Source: an uncultured Clostridia bacterium | GTDB taxonomy: Bacteria > Bacillota > Clostridia > Christensenellales > Pumilibacteraceae | NCBI GenBank assembly: GCA_947385185.1 | Contig: CANDJX010000008.1 | Span: 1 to 22,488 of the forward strand | Reading direction: 5' to 3' | Length of the DNA: 22,488 nt | The notes under the pieces: generated by a model | What the model was told of the DNA's origin: nothing | Databases searched by the model: none | What the model saw: only the letters and a program-made list of their open reading frames with translations | Part shown: piece after piece, positions 6,873 to 13,666 of the stretch | Layout of the letters: every line of letters starts with the position of its first letter | Numbering within the stretch: the first letter of the stretch is position 1 | Made by a program: the position numbers and the translations under genes

Positions 6873-8477
6873 TTAATATTCGTGATCGTCCGAATCGTAA
6901 TCGTCGCCGGTCACTATCACCGCTTTATCCGCGTCCTTATCCGTATTATCGTCGAAGTCGTCGAAACTGTCGTCAGTTTCGGGAAGCTCGAGCAGACGCT
7001 TGATCTTCTTCTTGGAGTGCGTAAGAATGCCCGCGATAAACACCATAAGGAACGCAAACGCATTCAGTCCGAACGCCAGCCATACGAACAGGTTATTGAT
7101 CTGCATATACGAAACGAGCGTGCCGAACACGTCTAAAGACAAAAGCCCGAAAACGACGTCGGGAGCGTTCGACATCTCCGCGACCATCCACAGCAGCAAC
7201 ATTGCAATCGCTTCGATCAGTGCAAAGAACGCAATGAAGAACTTGCCTTTCTTTCCTCGCTTGATTGCCGAAATGAACGTGAATATCATGAGCACGGCGG
7301 GCAGGAAAAGCACGAGCGCGATAAACGGATTGAACGGGAACGCTCCGCCCGTAAGCGCCCAACCGCCTTCGGGTAAGAACAACGACATAGCCGTCATGCC
7401 CTCGCCCATTATACCGATCTCCTCGCCCATTATATTGAATATGAGGAGAGCTCCGGACATCGCCGCCGCAAGCAACATCGCGATGAATGCAAGCCATCCG
7501 AACACGATACCTTTTTTATTGAGCTTGAACGTCCGCCGTTTGATAACCGTTTCTTCGTCCTCGGTCACGTCGGTGGCTTTCGGATCGGTTATGGAGTAAT
7601 CGAATTCGGGATTGACGGGCTTATCGTAATCGGGCGAAGTGAAATCGAGATCGCCGAAATCGCGGCTGTTATAATTGCGAACGTCGCGATCGTTATAAAG
7701 TTTTCCCTTCTTCCCTTTCTTTTTCTTCTTTTTCTTGTCTTTTTTGGTTTCCGGCTCCGGCTCGGAATCCGTGCTGAAATAAATCGGATCGGATTCGGGC
7801 ATAGAGTAAAGCGAGTCGGGCTTAGGCTCCGGCTTAGGCTCGGGAGCGGGCTCCGGCATTATGAACGTCGGCTGAGGCTCCGGCTCGGGGACAAAGAACC
7901 GCGGCTCGGGCTGAGGTTCGGGAATCGGCTCGGGTTTCGGCTCCGGCATTATGAATATCGGCTGAGGCTCGGGAACGGGCTCCGGTTTAGGCTCGGGCTT
8001 AGGTTCCGGCTGAGGCTCCGGTTTAGGCTCGGGCTTAGGCTCCGGCTGAGGTTCCGGAATCGGCTCGGGCTTAGGCTCCGGCTTAGGCTCGGGAGCGGGC
8101 TCCGGCTCGGGTTTTTTGATCGGTTCCGCAGGTTTGACCTCGGGAGCGGCGGGCGCGGGCTGATAAACAGTCTGATAAATCGTACGAGGGTGCGATTTGT
8201 CGGCATTTGCCGCTTTTTCGACCAGCGAAGTATATTCTGCTTTTGTAAGATATATGCCTTCCGCTTTCTCTTTCGATTTCTCCCGCATCATCTCCATGTA
8301 GTCTTTGCGTAACGCTTCGTACTCGTCCATTCCGGGCTTAGGCGAAGACTTATATGCGCTCGGCGAGGTCGGTCTGCGATGAACACGCATGCGGCAACCG
8401 CAGCGGGGGCATACTTGAATATCCTCCATCTGCATTGCGAATATTTCGCCGCATCTTGCACATCTGACTTTAGCCAT
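6873..8477 (-). CDS. Zinc-ribbon, Pro-Glu-repeat, four-helix membrane protein of unknown function
   Basis: I do not recognise a characterised family for the whole 534-residue protein. The N-terminus is a zinc ribbon (C6-x2-C9 and C23-x2-C26, with C28). Residues about 50-100 are charged and helical. Residues 122-220 are a repetitive Pro-Glu-Pro-Lys/Gln stretch interrupted by three related IFIMPEP, FFVPEP and TFIMPEP inserts. Residues 245-259 are a poly-Lys/Gly basic patch. Four membrane helices follow (about 325-347, 383-405, 412-435, 462-485), then a very acidic Asp-rich tail. No signal peptide is seen, so the ribbon and repeats are probably cytoplasmic. It has its own consensus promoter and no operon partners. 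The repeat stretch may project the ribbon from the membrane; that is inference. Confidence 0.85.
   Translation of the reverse strand: MAKVRCARCGEIFAMQMEDIQVCPRCGCRMRVHRRPTSPSAYKSSPKPGMDEYEALRKDYMEMMREKSKEKAEGIYLTKAEYTSLVEKAANADKSHPRTIYQTVYQPAPAAPEVKPAEPIKKPEPEPAPEPKPEPKPEPIPEPQPEPKPEPKPEPQPEPKPEPKPEPVPEPQPIFIMPEPKPEPIPEPQPEPRFFVPEPEPQPTFIMPEPAPEPKPEPKPDSLYSMPESDPIYFSTDSEPEPETKKDKKKKKKKGKKGKLYNDRDVRNYNSRDFGDLDFTSPDYDKPVNPEFDYSITDPKATDVTEDEETVIKRRTFKLNKKGIVFGWLAFIAMLLAAAMSGALLIFNIMGEEIGIMGEGMTAMSLFLPEGGWALTGGAFPFNPFIALVLFLPAVLMIFTFISAIKRGKKGKFFIAFFALIEAIAMLLLWMVAEMSNAPDVVFGLLSLDVFGTLVSYMQINNLFVWLAFGLNAFAFLMVFIAGILTHSKKKIKRLLELPETDDSFDDFDDNTDKDADKAVIVTGDDYDSDDHEY
7818..8114 (-). repeat. Tandem PEPKPEP/PEPQPEP coding repeat
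   Basis: About 300 bp coding for residues 122-220 of the zinc-ribbon protein. It consists of imperfect short repeats (GGCTCCGGCTTAGGCTCG-type on the plus strand). Copy number is likely to vary between strains. Confidence 0.85.
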
Positions 8478-8530
8478 TTTTCTATTTACCCCCTGAATGG
8501 TAAGTACAATCGAATTCTCGGAATGTGTAC

Positions 8531-8559
8531 ATTATACACGATTGTTCGACAAGTGTCAA
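8531..8559 (-). promoter_or_regulatory. Consensus sigma-A promoter of the zinc-ribbon gene
   Basis: On the minus strand TTGACA (8559-8554), exactly 17 bp, then TATAAT (8536-8531), all twelve positions matching consensus. It drives the gene starting at 8477 with a leader of about 45 nt. The rest of 8560-8700 is A/T-rich and I see no gene in it. Confidence 0.85.
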
Positions 8560-8699
8560 GTAATAAAAATACTCTGAATTATTATTCCACCGTTTTACGC
8601 CTATATTGAATGCATATTATTTACAATTTATGTATTCTATGCTCTATACTCCGAAAATATGGCGCTTGAAAGAAAAATTTGACAGCGGCGTATTTTTTC

Positions 8700-8728
8700 T
8701 TGACAAATCGCATATAATAGTGTATACT
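8700..8728 (+). promoter_or_regulatory. Promoter of the tRNA-fMet unit
   Basis: TTGACA (8700-8705), a 17-bp spacer and TATACT (8723-8728) on the plus strand. Transcription would start near 8735, about 137 nt upstream of the mature tRNA. A 7-bp hairpin (AAGCATT/AATGCTT, 8733-8752) lies at the very 5' end. Confidence 0.8.
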
Positions 8729-8749
8729 GCCTAAGCATTAAGTTAAATG

Positions 8750-8878
8750 CTTGCCGGGCTTTCCCCCGCATAGCCGAATAAAGTTAATATTTCCCCTCGT
8801 CGCGGGGACCAATCGGTAACTTGCCGGGCTTTCCCCCGCATAGCCGAATCAAGTTAATAATTTCCCCTCGTCGCGGGG
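8750..8878 (+). repeat. Tandem repeats with tRNA-like 5' halves in the tRNA-fMet leader
   Basis: Two copies (8750-8807 and 8820-8878, start-to-start distance 70 bp) share CTTGCCGGGCTTTCCCCC, then GCATAGCCGAAT and TTTCCCCTCGTCGCGGGG, with only a C/A change and one inserted A. The CGCGGGG ending copy 2 is the 5' acceptor strand of the real tRNA. The CGCGGGG of copy 1 is followed by AATCGGTAACTTGCCGGGCT, which resembles the tRNA D-arm and anticodon stem. The array therefore looks like duplicated and decayed tRNA 5' halves plus upstream spacer. Confidence 0.8.
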
Positions 8879-8947
8879 TGGAGCAATCGGTAGCTTGCTG
8901 GGCTCATAACCCAGAGGTTGGAGGTTCGAGTCCTCTCCCCGCAACCA
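8872..8947 (+). tRNA. Initiator tRNA-fMet (CAT anticodon)
   Basis: A 76-nt cloverleaf with encoded CCA. The acceptor 5' strand CGCGGGG faces CCCCGCA, leaving the C1 x A72 mismatch diagnostic of initiator tRNA. The anticodon arm CTGGG-CTCATAA-CCCAG carries the three consecutive G-C pairs required for P-site binding and a CAT anticodon. The T arm is GAGGTTCGAGTCCTC-like. The downstream terminator and upstream promoter show a single-tRNA unit. Confidence 0.97.
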
Positions 8948-8953
8948 GTTTTA

Positions 8954-8988
8954 CCCGATAAAAATCAAACATTTTATCGGGTTTTTTC
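8954..8988 (+). terminator. Intrinsic terminator of the tRNA-fMet unit
   Basis: CCCGATAAAA (8954-8963) pairs perfectly with TTTTATCGGG (8972-8981) and is followed by TTTTTT. It starts 7 bp after the tRNA CCA end. Confidence 0.93.
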
Positions 8989-9016
8989 TTGTATCGAATC
9001 AAATGTTACGAAATTC

Positions 9017-9045
9017 TTGACTTATATGAATTTTTATGATATTCT
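9017..9045 (+). promoter_or_regulatory. Promoter of the ATPase/ApbE/NusG-II genes
   Basis: TTGACT (9017-9022), 17 bp, TATTCT (9040-9045). A perfect 10-bp inverted repeat, TTATGATATT (9034-9043) and AATATCATAA (9060-9069) with a 16-bp spacer, overlaps the -10 box and start region and could be an operator. Confidence 0.65.
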
Positions 9046-9086
9046 AAGATATACTTTGAAATATCATAATTTTTCGGAGAATGGTC

Positions 9087-10304
9087 ATGTATATCAAAAG
9101 ACATCTGGAATCCAAATTTCTCAGAATGAGTACGTTTTTTAAGGCTGTTTTGGTGACGGGAGCACGGCAGGTCGGAAAAACGACAATGCTCAGACATTTA
9201 TCCGAGAATCGGACATACGTCAGTCTTGACGACAAAGATACTCTCGCTCTTGCGAAGCAAGATCCGAAATTGTTTTTCATGCGCTATAAACCGCCGATTC
9301 TTATAGACGAGGTGCAAAAAGCTCCGGAACTCTTTCCTTATATAAAGATTTTATGCGACGAGTCCGACGAAAATGGTTTGTTCTGGCTGACCGGATCCGA
9401 GCAATACAGCATGATGAAGAACGTGACCGAATCGCTTGCGGGCAGAATCGGTATAATGACGCTGTATCCGCTCTCCATGAATGAAATAAACGACGTTTGT
9501 TTTCCGTCGCCTATCGGTTTTTCGATGGAAGAATTATTGCGGAGGGAGCAGCTTGCAAAACCGTTTGACGTGAATTCGGTATTTACTCAAATATGGCGGG
9601 GCGGAATGCCTCAGGTTCAAAACGCAGATGAAGAACAACGCTCCGTATATTTTTCGTCATATATCGAAACCTATCTACTGAGGGACGTTGCAACCGTCGG
9701 AGGGATCACGGACGAATTGCGGTTTACGAAATTTCTCACTGCGTGCGCTGCGAACGTATCTCAACAGTTAAATATGAATAATCTCGCAATGACGGCGCAG
9801 ATTTCACAGCCTACCGCAAAAATATGGCTCGCGCTTCTGGAACGACTGCACATCGTCTATACTCTCGCGCCGTATTCCAACAATAAATTCAAGCGGCTTT
9901 CCAAAACGCCGAAATTATATTTTTGGGATACCGGTCTATGCAGCTATCTCGCAAAATGGCTCTCCGCCGATACGCTTTTCAGCGGCAATGCCGCCGGATA
10001 TTATTTCGAAAATTTCGCAATCAACGAGCTTATCAAGGAACTCGAATACAATTCCGTAAATTACGATATAAGTTATTTCAGAGACAGCAACAGCAAAGAA
10101 ATCGATTTATTTCTCGAGTACGCCGATAAAATCCACCCTTTGGAAATCAAATTATCCGCAAGCCCGAACAAGCGCGAAATAAAAAAATACGACCTTCTCG
10201 ATTCAAACAGTATCCCCCGCGGAAACGGAGGGATAATATGCATGAGTCCTACGGTCACGCCTATCGATCGGGATAATTGCTGTATCCCCATAAATTTATT
10301 GTAA
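9087..10304 (+). CDS. AAA_14/DUF4143-family ATPase
   Basis: An ATP-binding protein of 405 residues with the normal length for this family, whose cellular role is not well defined. I chose ATG 9087 (MYIKRHLESK) over 9081 because GGAG lies 7 bases before it. The Walker A motif is GARQVGKTT (25-33) and Walker B is ILIDE (71-75). TGSEQYSMMKNVTESLAGR follows as the sensor region. The C-terminal DUF4143 part carries a PD-(D/E)xK-like signature: D340 in KEIDLFLEY and E353-x-K355 in PLEIKLS, so a nuclease-like fold is possible. The ApbE gene begins 17 bp after its stop, so it may be transcribed with the next two genes. Confidence 0.9.
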   Translation: MYIKRHLESKFLRMSTFFKAVLVTGARQVGKTTMLRHLSENRTYVSLDDKDTLALAKQDPKLFFMRYKPPILIDEVQKAPELFPYIKILCDESDENGLFWLTGSEQYSMMKNVTESLAGRIGIMTLYPLSMNEINDVCFPSPIGFSMEELLRREQLAKPFDVNSVFTQIWRGGMPQVQNADEEQRSVYFSSYIETYLLRDVATVGGITDELRFTKFLTACAANVSQQLNMNNLAMTAQISQPTAKIWLALLERLHIVYTLAPYSNNKFKRLSKTPKLYFWDTGLCSYLAKWLSADTLFSGNAAGYYFENFAINELIKELEYNSVNYDISYFRDSNSKEIDLFLEYADKIHPLEIKLSASPNKREIKKYDLLDSNSIPRGNGGIICMSPTVTPIDRDNCCIPINLL

Positions 10305-10321
10305 GGAATGCCGTTATACTC

Positions 10322-11479
10322 ATGACAATGAACTTAATCAAAAAAATCGGCATAGTCTTATGTTTGCTTCTCGCGTCGGCTCCGCTGTTCGGTTGCGGAA
10401 GCGTAAGCGGCAAAAGATTCGACCGTTACGGCTATTTCGGCACGCTGACGGTTTTTGCGGTATACGCCGATTTTTCAAGCGAAGCCGAAACCGAAAGAGT
10501 CGGAAAAGCGATCGCCGAATGCGAAGCCGCGCTTGCGGAGATCGACAGCGCGGTCGGATCGGGCACGGAATCGGACGTATCGCGATTCAACGCCGCGAAC
10601 CGCGGAGAAACGCTCGGGATCTCGCGCACGGCGTACGAACTGCTCGGTATCGCCGCCGAGATGTACGAGCTTACGGACGGCGCGTACAATCCCGCGGTCG
10701 GTAACCTCGTCGATCTGTGGGGCTTTTCGCCGCGCTTCGACGGCAATTATACGCCGACCGAACCGTACGACCGCGACGTACAGTCCGTCCCCGACGAGGA
10801 ATATATAGAAGCGTTCCGCACGAGCGAATTGCTCGATTTCGGCGCGGTAAAACTATCCGAAGCAGACGGGAAATATTTTATAACCAAACCCGACGCCTGC
10901 GTTTCGATCGGCGGCAAAGAATATACCGTCAATCTCAATCTCGGCGGGATCGGCAAAGGATACGCCGCGGACAAATGCGCCGAAATACTTTCAAAGCACG
11001 GCGTGACCGAATCGTACGTCGGAGTCGGGCAAAGCTCGCTCAGACTTCTGAACGGGAATAACGGCGACTGGAAAGTTGCACTCAACCACCCGCGCGGAAG
11101 CGGCAAATATCTTACCGTCCTCGCTTCGAACGTCGCGGCGAGCACGAGCGGCGACTACGAACGTTTCTTTATCGAAAACGGCGCGAGATACTGTCACGTA
11201 ATAGATCCGTCAACGGGCAGACCGACGACCGGCGCGGCGGCGGTATCGCTGTTCGGCGGAACGGCGGCGGAAGGCGACGCGCTGACCACCGCGCTCATGT
11301 GCATGAGCGAAGAAAAAACCGAAAAATTCGTCAATGAAAAGCTGTCCGACAAAAAAGTCTTTATATATAACTCCGAAACGAAAGAGCTTCTGACGAACGC
11401 GGACGCAAACGACTACGCGCTCGGCGACGACGGCATCAAAGTGCGGGATATACGAACCGTCGACAGGAAGCGCGGATAA
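10322..11479 (+). CDS. apbE: FAD:protein FMN transferase lipoprotein (ApbE family)
   Basis: Transfers FMN from FAD to a threonine of target proteins outside the membrane, typically RnfD and RnfG or NqrB and NqrC. The start is ATG 10322 or the in-frame ATG 10328; frames opening earlier lie inside the upstream ATPase gene. The 385-residue protein has a signal peptide with lipobox LFGC (Cys25). ApbE motifs are in order: TDGAYNPAVGNLVDLWGF (118-135), LNLGGIGKGYAAD (205-217), STSGDYERFF (274-283), HVIDPSTGRP (292-301) and the metal-binding GDALTTA (318-324). It precedes a NusG-II gene by 6 bp. The rnf genes lie about 10 kb away on the other strand, so Rnf is the likely substrate. No strong ribosome binding site is seen. 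Confidence 0.94.
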   Translation: MTMNLIKKIGIVLCLLLASAPLFGCGSVSGKRFDRYGYFGTLTVFAVYADFSSEAETERVGKAIAECEAALAEIDSAVGSGTESDVSRFNAANRGETLGISRTAYELLGIAAEMYELTDGAYNPAVGNLVDLWGFSPRFDGNYTPTEPYDRDVQSVPDEEYIEAFRTSELLDFGAVKLSEADGKYFITKPDACVSIGGKEYTVNLNLGGIGKGYAADKCAEILSKHGVTESYVGVGQSSLRLLNGNNGDWKVALNHPRGSGKYLTVLASNVAASTSGDYERFFIENGARYCHVIDPSTGRPTTGAAAVSLFGGTAAEGDALTTALMCMSEEKTEKFVNEKLSDKKVFIYNSETKELLTNADANDYALGDDGIKVRDIRTVDRKRG

Positions 11480-11485
11480 TGAAAA

Positions 11486-11950
11486 ATGGCAATTAAGCAG
11501 ATCGAACAAGTGAAAAACGGAAAGCCTTTCCGACCCGCCGATCTCATAATCTACGGCGGGATAATTGTAGTCGTCCTCGCTTTTTTTATCGCGTTTGTTT
11601 TTACGCGCAGTTCCCCGCCGCTCGAAAAAATTTATGCCGATCTGGACGGAAAACGCGTGCTGACCTACGATTTTGCGTCGGGCGCGCTGACTGTGGAAAG
11701 CGGATTTTCCGAACGCGTTGCGAGCGAAGAAACCGCCGACAAACTTACGATCACGATAGATTCCGACGGCGGGTACAACACGCTCGTCATCGAAAAAACC
11801 GGGCGCGCGTATATCTCCGACTCCGACTGCAGTTTCCGGCGCGACTGCGTACGCACCGCGGCGATCACCGACGGCGGCGGAATGATCGTCTGCGTACCGC
11901 ATAAACTCAAAGTTTATGCAAGCGACGACTTAAATCCGAGTCTGGGCTGA
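11486..11950 (+). CDS. NusG domain II-containing membrane protein
   Basis: A 154-residue protein with a cytoplasmic N-terminus, one membrane helix (about 26-46, IIYGGIIVVVLAFFIAFVFT) and an exported beta-rich NusG_II domain. It ends with an FRRDC-containing pair of cysteines (CSFRRDC) and IVCVPHKLKV, both usual in this family. Such genes are commonly found next to apbE and rnf genes in Clostridia, though their biochemical role is not established. It starts 6 bp after apbE and must be co-transcribed with it. Family assignment is firm from the pattern; a role in Rnf assembly or maturation is inference. Confidence 0.87.
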   Translation: MAIKQIEQVKNGKPFRPADLIIYGGIIVVVLAFFIAFVFTRSSPPLEKIYADLDGKRVLTYDFASGALTVESGFSERVASEETADKLTITIDSDGGYNTLVIEKTGRAYISDSDCSFRRDCVRTAAITDGGGMIVCVPHKLKVYASDDLNPSLG

Positions 11951-12099
11951 GCCGAATATATGAATATCGCTCTTTTTCATTATATATAATATATCTTTAT
12001 AATATCTTTCGATATAAAAACGGCGTTAAATAATATATCTCAAAGGGTAACGGTTTTCGGCAAAAAATAATCTTTAATAATATATGACATTCAAATAAA

Positions 12100-12132
12100 A
12101 AAACGACGTTCCCGGTCGGGAAACGTCGTTTT
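12100..12132. terminator. Bidirectional terminator between NusG-II and SGNH genes
   Basis: AAAACGACGTT (12100-12110) pairs perfectly with AACGTCGTTTT (12122-12132), extended by CCC/GGG. The minus strand has a 7-T run after the stem, so it best serves the SGNH operon. It can also stop plus-strand transcripts. A second hairpin (CCTTACC/GGTAAGG) follows at about 12135-12152. The rest of 11951-12222 is A/T-rich without a credible gene. Confidence 0.85.
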
Positions 12133-12222
12133 GCCTTACCCGTCGGTAAGGGCGTATAAATTCCGCCGCGGCATTGTGTGAGGGGAAATTTCCGCGACGA
12201 AATCCATTTGACAAACATAATT

Positions 12223-13662
12223 TCAATAATATCTGATACGGCTCCGATACTGCACCCAGCCGCCCGCGCAACCGGCGATACTAACGCCCTTTTTCAGATA
12301 TATGCAACAATTATCCGCGCCGCGCAGGAACTCCCGACCCGCGCTTATGCCCGCGATCGAATCGTGCATAAATACAAGCGACGAAAGTCTTGTCGCGCCT
12401 TCGAAAGAACCGTCGTAAATCCTTCGCACCGTTTCCGGCAACGTTATTCTTCCGATGACCGTATTTCCGAAGAACGCGGACGCGTCGAACTCTCGCACGG
12501 GAATGCCGTCGTAATCGGAAGGGATAATTATTTCCGACCGCGTTTTTCCTTCGTCGGTCAGTCCGGTAAGGCGAATGTATTCTCCGTCTGCTCCCGACGC
12601 TTTTTCATAAACGAACAACGCCGCGTCGCGGTTATCTCCCGTTTCGTGCCCGCCGACCGGAATCTCCGGAGGCGAAGGCACGACTATGTCGTTCGGCGTC
12701 GTTATACCGAGTTCGAGCTTCAGGTCTTCGGCAAGAAGATCGGTAAAAACAAGCATTCCGGACGAATTCATGTGCACGTTATTATCGTAAAACCATCTGT
12801 GATCCAGAAAATATGCGGACGGATGTCCCAATACGCCGAAATCGAGTTCGGAGCTCAGGAACGAATAAAGCTCATCGGCATCGGCGCGGTCGGTTTCCGT
12901 GACTATGCGTTCGTTTACGGGCACGAACCCGAAGTATACGGACGCCCCGCGCGAAGAAACGTAAGCATTATATTCGTTGAGGTAATCTATAAAGCCTTCG
13001 CCTATTACGGATACGTCCATTTCCGCGGTCACAGTGGCGTCGTAACCGCCCGCCATAATGTTATAAGCGCGTTCGTAAGTCATATACCCCGCGTCGTTTC
13101 CGTCCGCATAGCCGAAAGCCGCGCTGCTGTAAGCGCCGTCCGCCGTCGCGCCGCCCGTCTGCATATACCCGAATTTTTCTCCGACGTAGCCGGGAAAACA
13201 ACCGACCATTTCGGCGACGTTCTCGGGCGCGATACAGCCGAGCATGGAAAAATCTCCGTCCACGGCGCGCCAGGTATCCTTTGCGGAAAAATACAGCGAC
13301 AGGGATTGCCCTATAAATTCGGGCATGATAACGACTATATCTCCGTCGCCTATGTTCGGTTTGCTGAGGTCGAGCATAAGTTTCGTTCCGAGCGCACCGT
13401 ACAGCCCGAAATTGACCGCGGTATATCCGGGGAACTCGGCTTCGAGTAAATCGCTTCTTATGCCGAATGCAACGGCGCTGTTCCCTATCAACACGATTTT
13501 CCTGCCTTCGGCATTCGTCAGTCTGTCGTACATTCGGGATAATTCGCCATAGTACGTGTCGCCGAACTGCGGCGGCGAACAGAACCCGACCAGCACTATA
13601 GTCACGGGTGCGATAAGTAAAAATATAAGTACAGTAACGACGGTCAATATTGCTTTTTTCAT
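12223..13662 (-). CDS. Exported SGNH-hydrolase-like protein with C-terminal BspA-type leucine-rich repeat
   Basis: A 479-residue membrane-anchored or secreted protein (signal anchor residues 2-26). Residues about 50-318 form an SGNH/GDSL-type fold related to DltD and AlgJ-like acyltransfer proteins. Block I is IGNSAVAFG (Ser62), NFG lies at 84-86, and the catalytic D-x3-H pair is D293-H297 in DNNVHMNSSG. A Pro-rich linker leads to one LRR_5/BspA module (360-479: EIIIPSDYDGIPVREF, ITLPETVRRIYDGSF). This suggests esterase or O-acyl transfer chemistry on a wall polymer, presented by a binding module. No MBOAT acyltransferase gene is adjacent. It starts 4 bp after the previous gene in the same operon and ends at a strong terminator. 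Confidence 0.82.
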   Translation of the reverse strand: MKKAILTVVTVLIFLLIAPVTIVLVGFCSPPQFGDTYYGELSRMYDRLTNAEGRKIVLIGNSAVAFGIRSDLLEAEFPGYTAVNFGLYGALGTKLMLDLSKPNIGDGDIVVIMPEFIGQSLSLYFSAKDTWRAVDGDFSMLGCIAPENVAEMVGCFPGYVGEKFGYMQTGGATADGAYSSAAFGYADGNDAGYMTYERAYNIMAGGYDATVTAEMDVSVIGEGFIDYLNEYNAYVSSRGASVYFGFVPVNERIVTETDRADADELYSFLSSELDFGVLGHPSAYFLDHRWFYDNNVHMNSSGMLVFTDLLAEDLKLELGITTPNDIVVPSPPEIPVGGHETGDNRDAALFVYEKASGADGEYIRLTGLTDEGKTRSEIIIPSDYDGIPVREFDASAFFGNTVIGRITLPETVRRIYDGSFEGATRLSSLVFMHDSIAGISAGREFLRGADNCCIYLKKGVSIAGCAGGWVQYRSRIRYY

Positions 13663-13666
13663 ATGC

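Noticed and set aside
8750..8871. Additional functional tRNA genes upstream of tRNA-fMet
   Set aside because: The tRNA-like copies lack a T arm, a 3' acceptor strand and a proper anticodon loop, so they are fragments rather than genes.
11997..12218. Small minus-strand coding frame between NusG-II and the SGNH gene
   Set aside because: It runs through the terminator hairpins and A/T-rich sequence, with no ribosome site or domain.
12178..13449. Plus-strand open frame opposite the SGNH-LRR gene
   Set aside because: Arg/His/Val-rich antisense product with no ribosome site; the minus frame has a signal anchor and SGNH motifs.
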